Assembly: GCA_030152305.1 (NCBI GenBank)
Contig: JASKOM010000009.1
Coordinates: forward strand, 27,183-91,182
Reading direction: 5' to 3'
DNA from: Campylobacterota bacterium
GTDB lineage: Bacteria; Campylobacterota; Campylobacteria; Campylobacterales; Thiovulaceae
Length of the DNA stretch: 64,000 bases
Below are positions 18,629-28,224 of this stretch, piece by piece (the first letter of the stretch is position 1; every line of letters begins with the position of its first letter). A model generated the notes under the pieces. That model did no database searches, had not been told where the DNA came from, and saw nothing but the letters and a program-made list of their open reading frames with translations. A program made the translations under genes and the position numbers.

Positions 18629-20137
18629 ATGATAACAACAGAAATGATAAACAATCTATATAAAATAAATATAGAAAATGAACACATACTAACTTCAAAT
18701 AAAATTGAAAATTTATTAGCAACTGCTCCTGAAACTAGCTTTAAATACTTGTATATTTACAATACATTTATTGATAAACTCATCGATATTAATGATGACA
18801 CTGTCAAAGTTAGTTTAATACAGCATAAATTACAGCAAATAAATGATGTGTTAGACATTACGGGTTCATTTTTAGAATTAAATATAAATTCTTCTTTAGA
18901 TTTAAAACTAGCTGAGCTAGTAATCCTATCTACACTGAAATATATGTATATATCATCATTATTAGTCGATAAACTTCAATTTGGTGCTTCTGAAAAATTT
19001 TATGATCTTAGTAAAAATCTGGAGAGTAAATATCAGTTTATTGAAAATATAAATTTAATAGGTATAAAAAACCAAAAATTAGGATTTATTCAGCTTCATT
19101 CAAATCAAATTAATATTGCTAATTTAACAGGTAATATTGTATATATACATATTATAAATAGCAAATATAAAGGTTTTGATATTAATTCAAATGCTTTAAA
19201 AACTTCTCAACTTTATATTAGAAATAGTATTATTAATGAATTGAATTTAGATATCTCTGATTTTTATAATATTCATATAAATAATATAAAAGGAGAATTA
19301 CCTTTAGATTCTATTAAATTAATGAATTTTAACTATATAAATATTGAAAAAAAGTTTAATTTATATGACATTGTTGTTAAACAGCTATCAATTACAAACT
19401 CAACATTTTCAAAAGACTCTAAAGTTTATATTAGAAACATAACAGTTGAAAATTTTACATTTTCAAATATAACTCAAAGCTGGAGCGAAGCCGTTTTTGA
19501 AAATATAATTGTTACAGGCGAACTAACTTTAGAAGCTGTTGATTTACAAAAAACTAAGTTCGTTAATTGCGATTTTTCAAAAGCTAAAATAAAAATTGCA
19601 AATAATGTCTCAATTACAAAAGATACTTTGTTTAATTCGGTTAAATGGGGCAACTTAACAAGAATAGACACATCAAGAGATCTCTTTCGACAACTCAAAT
19701 TTTCAAATGATTCTCAAGCTAACTATATTGAAGCTAATCATTTTTATTCAGAAGAGATGAGAAGATATAAAAACGAATTAAAAAATCATCCTGAAAATTT
19801 CTCTTTTGAAGATAAACTTGTCTTTTGGTTTGGCGAAAAAATATCTAATTTTTCTCAATCGTGGCTATTGCCTATTTATTGGTTTTTAGGCTTATTAACA
19901 ATTCATTATTTGATATTTTTAGGCTATGAAAATAACTTGTTATATAAAATATATGAACCTTTAAATCCTTTTTTTGCTTTTATATCTCAACATTTAAACG
20001 GCTTTGCAAAAAATATTTTGCCAATTAAACGATTTTTAACTTCAGGCATTGAATTTATTAGTTTTATTTTTTATATTGCTTATACATTTCTAATTTATCA
20101 TTTGACAATTGCTCTTCAACGAAACACAAAACGATAA
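18629..20137 (+). CDS. Pentapeptide-like repeat membrane protein of unknown function
   Basis: Protein of 502 aa with RBS AAGGA before ATG 18629. Residues about 60-330 consist of short repeats rich in Ile, Asn and Leu that suggest a beta-solenoid (for example VNCDFSKAKIKI). A helical segment FRQLKFSNDSQANYIEANHFYSEEM (about 352-376) is followed by two C-terminal membrane helices (about 412-435 and 470-495) and the ending LTIALQRNTKR. The same order occurs in pentapeptide-repeat proteins with channel-like C-termini. AGA and ATA codons dominate more than in the neighbouring genes and it has no GATGAGGT word, so it may be a recent arrival. Function unknown; the RM and KilA-N neighbours hint at defence. 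Confidence 0.7.
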   Translation: MITTEMINNLYKINIENEHILTSNKIENLLATAPETSFKYLYIYNTFIDKLIDINDDTVKVSLIQHKLQQINDVLDITGSFLELNINSSLDLKLAELVILSTLKYMYISSLLVDKLQFGASEKFYDLSKNLESKYQFIENINLIGIKNQKLGFIQLHSNQINIANLTGNIVYIHIINSKYKGFDINSNALKTSQLYIRNSIINELNLDISDFYNIHINNIKGELPLDSIKLMNFNYINIEKKFNLYDIVVKQLSITNSTFSKDSKVYIRNITVENFTFSNITQSWSEAVFENIIVTGELTLEAVDLQKTKFVNCDFSKAKIKIANNVSITKDTLFNSVKWGNLTRIDTSRDLFRQLKFSNDSQANYIEANHFYSEEMRRYKNELKNHPENFSFEDKLVFWFGEKISNFSQSWLLPIYWFLGLLTIHYLIFLGYENNLLYKIYEPLNPFFAFISQHLNGFAKNILPIKRFLTSGIEFISFIFYIAYTFLIYHLTIALQRNTKR

Positions 20138-20151
20138 ATTTATAAAATTAG

Positions 20152-20172
20152 ATCCCGAAACGAGTTCGGGAT
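20152..20172 (+). terminator. Hairpin after the pentapeptide-like gene; short member of repeat family A
   Basis: Perfect 8-base stem ATCCCGAA / TTCGGGAT with loop ACGAG, 14 bases after the stop codon. It lacks a clear T tract. The arms match those of the 54142-54177 element. Confidence 0.55.
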
Positions 20173-20184
20173 GACAAATAAGCC

Positions 20185-20256
20185 AAAAATATTAAAATTA
20201 CGAAAAATATATAAATATTGGAGAAAATCAAAATGGGTAGAAAACCAAAAAATCAA
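20185..20256 (+). repeat. Duplicated leader, copy 1
   Basis: AAAAATATTAAAATTACGAA and following bases up to and including an RBS GGAG and the first codons of a gene (ATG GGT AGA AAA CCA AAA AAT CAA). A near-identical copy lies at 20575-20643 and a degenerate third copy without a gene at 21884-21940. Confidence 0.75.
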
Positions 20257-20547
20257 GATCAACAAATTAAAGAAATCACTTTAAAAGAGTTTGCAAGTCT
20301 TTCTAATGATGACGAACAAACTCTAAAACGATTAAATGAGATATTGGATTATGTTCGAGATCATGAACTTGTTGCAATCTGGAAAAAAAGCAACTCTGAA
20401 GAAATACATATGTTCTATTCAACAAGCATATACTCAATCCTGTCCTTACCGTTTGTTCCGCTTGAAGCTGTTATCAAACGAGTAAAAGATGTAAAAACTA
20501 ACAAAAAAGAAATTTATATTAAAAGTTATGACAGCTATTTTCGTTAG
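20233..20547 (+). CDS. Small protein of unknown function paired with an XRE regulator
   Basis: Protein of 104 aa from ATG 20233, which has RBS GGAG nine bases upstream; a TTG 15 bases earlier is in frame but lies within the RBS. It begins MGRKPKNQ, identical to the start of the next gene. The rest (TLKEFASLSNDDEQTLKRLNEILDY... ) is mixed alpha/beta with no recognised domain. The shared leader and N-terminus suggest duplication of a gene start and possibly co-regulation by the XRE protein. Confidence 0.6.
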   Translation: MGRKPKNQDQQIKEITLKEFASLSNDDEQTLKRLNEILDYVRDHELVAIWKKSNSEEIHMFYSTSIYSILSLPFVPLEAVIKRVKDVKTNKKEIYIKSYDSYFR

Positions 20548-20574
20548 TTCATTGACAAAGTTTTAATTTTTTCC

Positions 20575-20643
20575 AAAAATATTAAAATTACGAAAAATAT
20601 AAATTTGGAGAAAATCAAAATGGGTCGAAAACCAAAAAATCAA
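20575..20643 (+). repeat. Duplicated leader, copy 2
   Basis: Second copy of the leader described at 20185, differing by a few bases and a short deletion, and ending in the start of the XRE gene. Likely binding region for a common regulator, which is inference. Confidence 0.75.
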
Positions 20644-20955
20644 ATTACTCAAAATCAAAATACAGAAAATGCAAATCAACCAATTATCGAAGAAGAAAAT
20701 CTTGTAAAAAAAACTTGCCGAGAATTGGGCATTACTCAAAAAGAATTGGCGGAACGAATCGGGGTGAGTCGTCAAACTGTTTCAGATTGGGCAACAGGTC
20801 GAGTAATTATTAGTAAATCTTCTGAATATTTATTGTCTTTATTGTTAATTGAACAAGAATATATAGAATTTAAAAGGGCAGTTAAAGATTTAATTCCGCA
20901 AACAACAATTCCAAATCAAAATCTTAACGAAATGGTAATAAAGCTTTATCGTTAA
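20620..20955 (+). CDS. XRE/Cro family helix-turn-helix regulator
   Basis: Protein of 111 aa from ATG 20620 (RBS GGAG). After the basic MGRKPKNQ start and an Asn/Gln-rich linker, the HTH lies at about 35-70: LGITQKELAERIGVSRQTVSDWATGRV. The C-terminal 45 residues are helical and could dimerise. The basic MGRKPKNQ start is shared with the preceding gene. By context it controls genes of this island, perhaps through the duplicated leader. Confidence 0.8.
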   Translation: MGRKPKNQITQNQNTENANQPIIEEENLVKKTCRELGITQKELAERIGVSRQTVSDWATGRVIISKSSEYLLSLLLIEQEYIEFKRAVKDLIPQTTIPNQNLNEMVIKLYR

Positions 20956-21066
20956 GATTCTCGTCTTAACGATAATACAAAATATAGATAACTTGATTTT
21001 TAATTCGTTTTAGCTTACAATTTTGTTGATTTTAAATCAGCTAAATTAAATTATGAAAGCTTAACG

Positions 21067-21831
21067 ATGAATATTATTACGAAAACTTTTGAAAATATTG
21101 ATGTCTATTTTGCACAAACTAATGAAGATTACTTAATGTTAAATGCAACGATCATCGCAAAAAGATTTAACAAACAGCCTCGCGATTGGTTAAAAACTCA
21201 AGAAACAAAAAATTATTTGGATGCTTTTGCTCGTAAAAATATATGTCCTCAAAATTGCGAATTAGTTACAATTCAGCAAGGTGGTAATCCAAAAGAACAA
21301 GGAACTTGGATTCATCAAAAATTAATCGTTGCTTTTGCAAGATGGCTTTCGTCTGACTTTGCAGTTTGGTGCGATATGACAATTGAAGAAATATTAAAAC
21401 CGCAAACTCAAACTTCACAACCAATTCAACAACCACAAACTCAAACTTCACAAAAACCTGATTTTCATGCACTCACAAATGAACTTAACGATTACGAAAT
21501 TTATTCGAACAAACTTTTGGGTTTTATTGAGAATTTAGAAACACGAAAACCAACAACTCTATTTCGTTTTGACAAAATCATGCTCCAACAATTTGGAACT
21601 TCGCCACTCGAAACTTTTAAGATAAACCTCGAGTCGCAATACTTTTTGCCGACGGAATTAGGCAAAATGATAAATAAAAGTCCAGTTGAAATAAATTTGA
21701 TTCTCGAACATAAAGGTTTTCAAATTCGTGAAAATGGAGTTTGGAAAATGACCTCATCGGGGAATGAATTTGGGATTTTGATAATTGGAAAATATAATCA
21801 AATCAAGTGGAAGTTAAAAACGATAATTTAA
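21067..21831 (+). CDS. KilA-N domain protein, phage antirepressor-like
   Basis: Protein of 254 aa. KilA-N domain at about 5-110 (LMLNATIIAKRFNKQPRDWLKT, EQGTWIHQKLIVAFARWLSSDFAVW). A linker with the repeat PQTQTSQ follows (about 117-135). The C-terminal domain (about 150-254) contains LPTELGKMINKSPVEINLIL and the end RENGVWKMTSSGNEFGILI, a fold seen at the C-terminus of phage antirepressors. A remnant with the same ending lies at 54238-54490, and both are followed by the same 32-base repeat. One GATGAGGT (minus strand, 21751) reads as Thr-Ser-Ser. Confidence 0.8.
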   Translation: MNIITKTFENIDVYFAQTNEDYLMLNATIIAKRFNKQPRDWLKTQETKNYLDAFARKNICPQNCELVTIQQGGNPKEQGTWIHQKLIVAFARWLSSDFAVWCDMTIEEILKPQTQTSQPIQQPQTQTSQKPDFHALTNELNDYEIYSNKLLGFIENLETRKPTTLFRFDKIMLQQFGTSPLETFKINLESQYFLPTELGKMINKSPVEINLILEHKGFQIRENGVWKMTSSGNEFGILIIGKYNQIKWKLKTII

Positions 21832-21834
21832 TTT

Positions 21835-21866
21835 GTAATTCGTAGGGAACAGCCTGTGGCTGTTCC
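21835..21866 (+). repeat. Repeat family B copy 1 (hairpin after KilA-N gene)
   Basis: GTAATTCGTAGGGAACAGCC and following, with stem GGAACAGCC / GGCTGTTCC around TGT. An identical 32-base copy in inverted orientation sits at 54188-54219, also just 3' of a KilA-N-type reading frame. Confidence 0.75.
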
Positions 21867-21883
21867 GTGAAAAATGAAAAGCT

Positions 21884-21940
21884 AAAAATATTAAAATTAC
21901 GAAAAAAAATATATAAATTTTAAAGAAAAATCAAAAGCAA
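21884..21940 (+). repeat. Degenerate third copy of the duplicated leader
   Basis: The bases AAAAATATTAAAATTACGAA recur, followed by a diverged AT-rich stretch and an AAAATCAAAA-like end without a start codon. It looks like the leader of a lost gene. The rest of 21941-22197 is AT-rich and holds only the trpB leader, with RBS AGGAG before 22198. Confidence 0.5.
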
Positions 21941-22197
21941 ATATATATTTTAATTTAAATTAATTATTTCACTTCAACACAATTGTAAATAACTGTGCAA
22001 TTCCAAATATTATTTGTTTTATTACAAAATTTATCAAGTCAAAAAACGAGCTATCAAATTGTAAAAAAAAACGGTTTTGTCAAATCTGGTTTTAAACTAT
22101 AAAATATCTAATAAAGTTATTTTAATGTTTTAGTTATCGAGCAAAAAATAAATTTTCACGATTTGATAAGATTAGATGAAAAATTAGGAGACTAAAA

Positions 22198-23430
22198 ATG
22201 AATAACGAAAATTATAATTTTTATATTCCGAAAGCTTCAAAATTTGATCCTGATGATAACGGACATTTTGGAATTTTTGGCGGTCGTTATGTTCCTGAAA
22301 CACTTATGCCTGTTCTTTTAGAATTAGAACAAGAATATAAAAAAATTAGATTTGATCCTGAATTTTGGCAAGAAGTTCATAAATATTTTACAAATTATGT
22401 CGGACGACCTTCTCCGTTGTATTTTGCTGAAAATTTATCTCGCGAATTGAATGCAAAAATATATTTAAAACGAGAAGATTTGAATCATACGGGAGCTCAT
22501 AAAATTAATAATACGATTGTTCAAGGTTTGATGGCAAAACGACTTGGCAAAAAAAGAGTCATCGCCGAAACTGGAGCTGGTCAGCACGGTGTTGCAACAG
22601 CAACCGTTTCAGCTTTGTTGGGGCTTGAATGTGAAATTTTCATGGGTGAAAAAGATGTCGAACGACAATCGTTAAATGTTTTTCGAATGAAATTATTAGG
22701 TGCAAAAGTTCATTCTGTGAAAAGCGGAAGTCGAACATTAAAAGATGCAATGAACGATGCGATTCGTCATTGGGTTACACATGCAAGAGATACTTTTTAT
22801 ATTATCGGAACTGTTGCTGGACCTCATCCGTATCCGTTGATGGTTCGCGATTTTCAGGCAATTATCGGAACTGAAGCAAGAAAACAGATTGTCGAATTTG
22901 AAAATAAATTACCTGATTTCGTAATTGGAGCAATTGGTGGCGGAAGTAATGCAATGGGAATTTTTCAGGCATTTTTAGATGATAAAAATTTAACAAATGT
23001 CCAATGTATCGGAGTTGAAGCTGGAGGTCATGGATTAAATACAGATTTTCATGGTGCTTCTCTTTCAAAAGGTCGCCCTGGTGTTCTTCACGGTCAAATG
23101 AGTTATTTATTACAAACTGAAGACGGTCAAATTTCAGAAGCTCATTCGATTTCGGCTGGACTTGATTATCCCGGAATTGGACCAGAACATTCATTTCATA
23201 AAGATAACGGAACGATTAAATATAGCTCGATAACTGATCAAGAGGCATTAGATGCTTTTGTTTGGCTTTCTCGAAGTGAAGGAATTATTCCTGCTCTTGA
23301 AAGTTCTCATGCAATTGCTTATTTGAGAAAAATGGGCGATGAGGTTCGAGATAAGATTATTATCGTAAGTCTTTCAGGGCGAGGTGATAAAGATATGATT
23401 CAGGTAAAAAAACTGCTTTCTTTCGATTAA
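22198..23430 (+). CDS. trpB: Tryptophan synthase beta chain
   Basis: Protein of 410 aa, the standard TrpB1 length. It catalyses PLP-dependent condensation of indole and serine to tryptophan. Lys102 in HTGAHKINN binds [11 protein letters not shown] holds the cofactor phosphate, and [10 protein letters not shown] is the conserved N-terminal motif. RBS AGGAG lies upstream. No trpA or other trp gene is adjacent; stand-alone trpB also occurs in other Campylobacterota. Minor shift to CGA and TCG codons as in many genes of this genome. GATGAGGT at 23338 reads Asp-Glu-Val. Confidence 0.96.
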   Translation: MNNENYNFYIPKASKFDPDDNGHFGIFGGRYVPETLMPVLLELEQEYKKIRFDPEFWQEVHKYFTNYVGRPSPLYFAENLSRELNAKIYLKREDLNHTGAHKINNTIVQGLMAKRLGKKRVIAETGAGQHGVATATVSALLGLECEIFMGEKDVERQSLNVFRMKLLGAKVHSVKSGSRTLKDAMNDAIRHWVTHARDTFYIIGTVAGPHPYPLMVRDFQAIIGTEARKQIVEFENKLPDFVIGAIGGGSNAMGIFQAFLDDKNLTNVQCIGVEAGGHGLNTDFHGASLSKGRPGVLHGQMSYLLQTEDGQISEAHSISAGLDYPGIGPEHSFHKDNGTIKYSSITDQEALDAFVWLSRSEGIIPALESSHAIAYLRKMGDEVRDKIIIVSLSGRGDKDMIQVKKLLSFD

Positions 23431-23579
23431 AATCGAGTTAAATATATTAATTTAAGAAAAAAATAAGCATATAATTAATAATAAAATCTCGATTTTATAT
23501 AGTTTTTTGGAAACAATTCAGTATCAATTAACTTTTAAATCGATAAAATTCTAAGATAATTAATAATAAGAGGTTTAAT

Positions 23580-24770
23580 ATGAAAAATTTAAGTTTAGCT
23601 GTTGCAACTTTGTTATCGATCTCTTCGATTTCAACACTTTCAGCAGAACAAACTCTTCCAAACGGTTGGACTTTAGAAGGCAACTGGCGAACAGCATATA
23701 TTAGCGATGACGGTGATAGTTATGAAAAAGAAGTTCATGATTTTGCAACTGGTGGCTGGATAACTTTAATGACTCCAGAAGTTAAAACTTTCAAAGCAGG
23801 AATTACTCTTTTGACAGCTCAACCTTTATTAGGTCAAAATAAAAACGGTTGGCTAACAGACAACAAAGAAGGTCAAGAATTTACAAGTTTTTCATATATT
23901 AGCGAGGCATATTTAACTGGCACAGTATTTGGAAATACATCTGTTATTCTTGGACGAAAAGTTATCGATACTCCGTTTGCAAATCCTGATGATATCGGAA
24001 TGGCTCCAAACTCATTTGAAGTTTATCTTGTTCAAAATAAAGATATCGAAAATGTAACTTTAACTGCTGGACGAGTTACAAAAATGGCTGGACACGATGC
24101 ACCGTCAAGAGGTGAATTTCAAGATTTAACAAAAGGCGATGGTGTTTCTGTTGTTGCTCTTAATTATTCAAACGAAAAACAGGGACTTGATGCTCAAGCT
24201 TGGTATTATAATTTAAATAATTTTGTTGATCCTGTTGATTTAGGTATCGTTTATGGTGATTTTTCTTATGGAAAAGAACTTTCAGATAAAATGAAATTAA
24301 CAGTTGGCGGACAATTTGCTCAATATAAACAAAAAGATGGTGCATCTGATGATGGTTCTGTTGTTGGTGCAAAAGCTGAATTAGAAATTGCTGATGGAAC
24401 TTTAGGAGTTGCATACAACGGTGCTGACGGTGATATTGCTCCAGATAACGGTTTTGGTGGTGGTCCATTTTATACATCTTCAGATATCACAACAATTGCA
24501 TCAACAGGTCAAAAATCATCTGCTCTTCAATTTTCAGCTGGATATAAATTAAATGAACAGACATCTCTTTCAACAAGATTCACAACTTTCACACCTGATA
24601 AAGGCGATGATTTAACAGAATTAGATGTTCTTTTAAGTTATGCTCATAACGATAATTTATCGCTTGATGTTTATTTTGAAAGCTATAAAGTTTATCAAGA
24701 CGAAACTGATTTTACAATTGGAACTTTTGACAACACAGAATATAGCTTATTCGTAAATTACAAATTCTAA
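23580..24770 (+). CDS. Outer-membrane porin, Opr family of Campylobacterota
   Basis: Protein of 396 aa. A signal peptide (about 1-22, ending STLSA) is followed by a beta-barrel with alternating hydrophobic strands, Gly/Asp-rich turns, and a C-terminal strand ending in Phe (SLFVNYKF), typical for outer-membrane insertion. WTLEGNWRTAYI and VILGRKVIDTPFANPDD resemble the OprD-like porins of epsilonproteobacteria. Substrate is unknown. It has its own leader and a hairpin terminator, so it is probably monocistronic. Confidence 0.85.
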   Translation: MKNLSLAVATLLSISSISTLSAEQTLPNGWTLEGNWRTAYISDDGDSYEKEVHDFATGGWITLMTPEVKTFKAGITLLTAQPLLGQNKNGWLTDNKEGQEFTSFSYISEAYLTGTVFGNTSVILGRKVIDTPFANPDDIGMAPNSFEVYLVQNKDIENVTLTAGRVTKMAGHDAPSRGEFQDLTKGDGVSVVALNYSNEKQGLDAQAWYYNLNNFVDPVDLGIVYGDFSYGKELSDKMKLTVGGQFAQYKQKDGASDDGSVVGAKAELEIADGTLGVAYNGADGDIAPDNGFGGGPFYTSSDITTIASTGQKSSALQFSAGYKLNEQTSLSTRFTTFTPDKGDDLTELDVLLSYAHNDNLSLDVYFESYKVYQDETDFTIGTFDNTEYSLFVNYKF

Positions 24771-24783
24771 TTTTATTTTTTAA

Positions 24784-24810
24784 TAGGAATAGCTACTTAG
24801 CTATTTCCTA
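24784..24810 (+). terminator. Terminator after porin gene
   Basis: TAGGAATAGCTA pairs with TAGCTATTTCCTA across a two-base loop, with one bulged base, 14 bases after the porin stop codon. Confidence 0.65.
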
Positions 24811-24904
24811 TATTAATTAATCGCAACGAAAATAAGCTATAAATATAAATCTTGAATATGTTCGCATGATATAATCTTTTTAAATTTATAATAAAGGTGC
24901 ATTT

Positions 24905-26581
24905 ATGCGAATTATCTTGTTGTTTTTAGCTTTTTATTTTTCTCTTTTTGGTAGAAATATTTCTTTGGATGAGTTAAAAACTTATCCAAAAAGTATTGCA
25001 AAAGATTTTTATATTTGGCAATTTTTAGAACAAAACAGCACTTCGAAAGAAGAAGCTGAAATTATTATTAAAGAAGTTTCTACTTTAAGCAAAAGTATCA
25101 CAGATGCTTTTAAATCTCGAGGTGGCGAATTTCCAGAACCTCCAATTATTTCAAAATGTCCAGTTTTACCAATTGAAATATTATTAAATGATATTAATAA
25201 TTCGATAGAAGAAATTTGTGTAAAACAAAATTTAACTCCAAGTCGTCTTTTAAAATTATCAAACTCACAGTTATATAAAATACATGACAAATATTTAAAT
25301 AAACATAAAAATATTGCTTTAATTTCAAAGATATTTATAGCCGATGAAATAACCGAAAAAATTATTTTTGAAAAACCAGATATTTATTTAGATTTATTTG
25401 TTAATGGAAATTCAGCAATAAGAAAACATAAAAATATTAATCGCGAAATCGATCCAGTTTTTATTTCTAAATTAGTTAATGATTCTAAGTTTGAAAAATT
25501 TGCATCAAATGTTATTGCTTTTGATAATTTTATAAAAATTAAAAATTCTCTTCTTAAAGTTGAACCTTCTGTAAAAATGGGAACAAAAACTTTATTTAAT
25601 ATTGCTTTTAGTTTATTACTTGAAAATCGAGAAACTGAAGCTGTTCGATATTTTGAAACTGTTTTAAAAAGCAAAACGATTCAATATCATATCGATCAAG
25701 CGAATTTTTGGATTTATTTATTAACTAAAAAAATGGATTTTTTAAAACAAGTTGCTGAAAGTTATGATGTTAATATTTATTCGATTTATGCTCGTGAAGA
25801 GTTAAAAATGCCAATGCATAAAAATATAATTACTGAAACTTTTACACAATCTAAAAATAATCAATATAAATTTAATCCGTCTAATCCTTTTGATTGGATT
25901 GCTGTAAAAAAAGAAGTTAATAATATACATAAAACTGGCGGAAATTTAGCTTTATTAGAATTTTCTAATTTATTCAAATCAGAAGAACATACTGGAATTT
26001 ATAATTTTATTCTTGATAGAGTTAATAAATATAAAGTTCATTATTTTCCGACACCATATAAAAAAGAATTATTGGATTTATCGGCTGAAGATCAGGCTTT
26101 AATTTATGCTTTGGCAAGACAAGAAAGTCGTTTTAATCCATCGTCTATTTCTTCGGCTTATGCTCTTGGACTTATGCAAATTATGCCTTTTTTAGCTCGA
26201 GATATTTCAAAAAAATTAAAACAGAATCTTGAACTTGAAGAGATGTTAAAACCTGCAAAAAGTTTAGAATATGCTAAATACCATATTAAAACTTTGCAAA
26301 AAGAATTTATTTCACCTTTATTTATTTCTTATGCTTATAACGGTGGAAGTGGTTTTACAAGAAAAACTTTAAAAAACGGTAAGTTTAATAATAATAAAGG
26401 TTATGCAATTTTTCTTGATATTGAAACAATTGCATATTATGAAAGTAAAGAATATGGTAAAAAAGTTATCGCAAATTATGTAATTTATCGACAATTGCTG
26501 GATAGTCCCGTCTCTCTCCACTCCCTTTTGGAAGATCTAACAGAACCAACTCGTAGTGATCGAGTTCGAAAGAAATTATAA
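24905..26581 (+). CDS. Soluble-type lytic murein transglycosylase
   Basis: Protein of 558 aa with N-terminal signal peptide (about 1-18). The central part is a helical superhelix. The catalytic SLT domain is at about 395-535, with general acid Glu407 in ALARQESRFNPSSIS, then AYALGLMQIMP and SYAYNGGSG. It cleaves peptidoglycan in the periplasm to 1,6-anhydromuropeptides. The C-terminal 38 codons run past the usual end of the domain into the convergent lipoprotein gene, giving a 116-base tail-to-tail overlap. RBS AAAGG precedes ATG 24905. Confidence 0.92.
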   Translation: MRIILLFLAFYFSLFGRNISLDELKTYPKSIAKDFYIWQFLEQNSTSKEEAEIIIKEVSTLSKSITDAFKSRGGEFPEPPIISKCPVLPIEILLNDINNSIEEICVKQNLTPSRLLKLSNSQLYKIHDKYLNKHKNIALISKIFIADEITEKIIFEKPDIYLDLFVNGNSAIRKHKNINREIDPVFISKLVNDSKFEKFASNVIAFDNFIKIKNSLLKVEPSVKMGTKTLFNIAFSLLLENRETEAVRYFETVLKSKTIQYHIDQANFWIYLLTKKMDFLKQVAESYDVNIYSIYAREELKMPMHKNIITETFTQSKNNQYKFNPSNPFDWIAVKKEVNNIHKTGGNLALLEFSNLFKSEEHTGIYNFILDRVNKYKVHYFPTPYKKELLDLSAEDQALIYALARQESRFNPSSISSAYALGLMQIMPFLARDISKKLKQNLELEEMLKPAKSLEYAKYHIKTLQKEFISPLFISYAYNGGSGFTRKTLKNGKFNNNKGYAIFLDIETIAYYESKEYGKKVIANYVIYRQLLDSPVSLHSLLEDLTEPTRSDRVRKKL

Positions 26582-26996
26582 ATTTATCACTATCCCATTT
26601 ATGAAAATATAAAACATAATTTTCAAACCACGGATTCAAAAGTTTAATATCACTAAATATTGAATTTTTTGGATCTATTTTTTCTAGTTTTTCAGGTCTC
26701 GAACTATTTAATCTAATCATATATTTACTATTTTCTAGACTTTTATTTTGATCAATAAAATAAACTGACATTAAAAAAAGATCATTATCTTTAAATTCAG
26801 CTGAAAGTGAAATATCGCTAAGATATATAAATCTTATTAATGCAATCTCTTCGCCTCCCGCTCCTATAATTCTTCCCATAACAGTATTTTCAAAAACTCG
26901 TTCATTTAGACTATTATTTCTAATGCCTTTAAAATCTTCAAAACATGATGTCAAAAACAAAATAGGAGTTATAAACATTGGGAGTAATTTTCGCAT
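26466..26996 (-). CDS. Small lipoprotein of unknown function
   Basis: Protein of 176 aa. Lipobox FLTSCFED places the mature start at Cys18. The rest is beta-rich (GRIIGAGGEEIALIRFIYLS, FIISFELDHYELVLLDL) and matches no family I recognise. It begins 10 bases after pgi and is probably co-transcribed with it. Its last 116 bases overlap the 3' end of the transglycosylase gene on the other strand. Confidence 0.7.
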   Translation of the reverse strand: MRKLLPMFITPILFLTSCFEDFKGIRNNSLNERVFENTVMGRIIGAGGEEIALIRFIYLSDISLSAEFKDNDLFLMSVYFIDQNKSLENSKYMIRLNSSRPEKLEKIDPKNSIFSDIKLLNPWFENYVLYFHKWDSDKFIISFELDHYELVLLDLPKGSGERRDYPAIVDKLHNLR

Positions 26997-27006
26997 TTTT
27001 ATTTTG

Positions 27007-28203
27007 TTAATTTTTTGACATTTTATTTTTTAATATTTTTTTGCCAAGTTCAACTCCAGGTTGATCATAAGCATTAATATTTAATTGCATTGCTACTAAT
27101 GCTGTTAATAGCTCATAATAATATATAAGTCCGCCTATTGATTCTTCGCTAATTGATTCAAGTTCGATAACATCTAATGGCAAATTAACAGATTCTAAAG
27201 CCTTAATTGTCGAATCACATTGCATATTAATTAAATCAGCAAATTTAATATTATTTAACATATCTAACGATTCAAGATTTTTAAATCTATTTTCTGGAAC
27301 TGTTAAATTATTTTCGAAATCTTTTATTTTAATAACTGTTACAGTTTTATCAGTTCTGCCCTCCATGATTAATTGCAAAAACGAATGTTGATCCGTTGGT
27401 CCAATTAAACCAATTGGAGTAAAACCAATTTTCAATGCAGAACTAAGCTGTCTTTTGCCGAGACTTTCACCCCAAAGTTGAACATACCAACTATTAAAAC
27501 CTCTAAGTGATTCAGAATAAGAAAAAAGACAATTTAAGCTATAAATATTATAATATTTAACATAATAAATAGCTTTTTGAATAATTTGATCATAATTACC
27601 TGAAAAGAAGCTATTTTTTAAATTTTTAGCCCCTTGTAATAACGAATTAATATTAACTCCAACAAGTGCTAAAGGCAAAAGCCCAACAGCCGTTAAAACT
27701 GAATAGCGACCTCCGACATTATCAGGAATATGAAAAATTTCAAGATTTCTTGTCTCTCCGAATTTTTCAAGTGGTGAATTTTTATCTGTAATTACGATTA
27801 AATTTTCTCGATTAAAATTAAACAGCTGATCAAGATATTTTAAAATCGAAATGCTTTCGACTGTTGTTCCAGATTTTGAAATAATTAAAAAAATTGTTCT
27901 ATCTTTTTTAATTAAATTAATTTTATTTTGAATAGAAATCGGGTCAGTTGAGTCAAAAAATATTAATTTTCTCGCATAATGATTTTTGCTATTTAAAAAA
28001 TTATAAATAGCTTCTGCTCCGAGCGAACTGCCACCTATTCCGATAACTGCGATTAGTTCAACATCTTTTGACTTTGCAAAATCTAAAATTCTTGTCGTGT
28101 CCTGATCAGGCAAATTATAAAAACCGATACGATGAGACTGAATAGATGCTTGTCGAATAAAATCTTTAGCAATAAATTCATCAAAAAATAAATCATTTGT
28201 CAT
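27007..28203 (-). CDS. pgi: Glucose-6-phosphate isomerase
   Basis: Protein of 398 aa, the short form found in Campylobacterota (about 550 aa in enterobacteria). It interconverts glucose-6-phosphate and fructose-6-phosphate in the cytoplasm. Motifs: IGIGGSSLGAEAIYNFL and SKSGTT (phosphate binding), GGRYSVLTAVGLLPLA, and the C-terminal signature NAYDQPGVELGKK with the active Gln and Lys. It lies 21 bases downstream of ffh. Confidence 0.95.
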   Translation of the reverse strand: MTNDLFFDEFIAKDFIRQASIQSHRIGFYNLPDQDTTRILDFAKSKDVELIAVIGIGGSSLGAEAIYNFLNSKNHYARKLIFFDSTDPISIQNKINLIKKDRTIFLIISKSGTTVESISILKYLDQLFNFNRENLIVITDKNSPLEKFGETRNLEIFHIPDNVGGRYSVLTAVGLLPLALVGVNINSLLQGAKNLKNSFFSGNYDQIIQKAIYYVKYYNIYSLNCLFSYSESLRGFNSWYVQLWGESLGKRQLSSALKIGFTPIGLIGPTDQHSFLQLIMEGRTDKTVTVIKIKDFENNLTVPENRFKNLESLDMLNNIKFADLINMQCDSTIKALESVNLPLDVIELESISEESIGGLIYYYELLTALVAMQLNINAYDQPGVELGKKILKNKMSKN

Positions 28204-28224
28204 AAATTAAAAACTCCAATTTTA

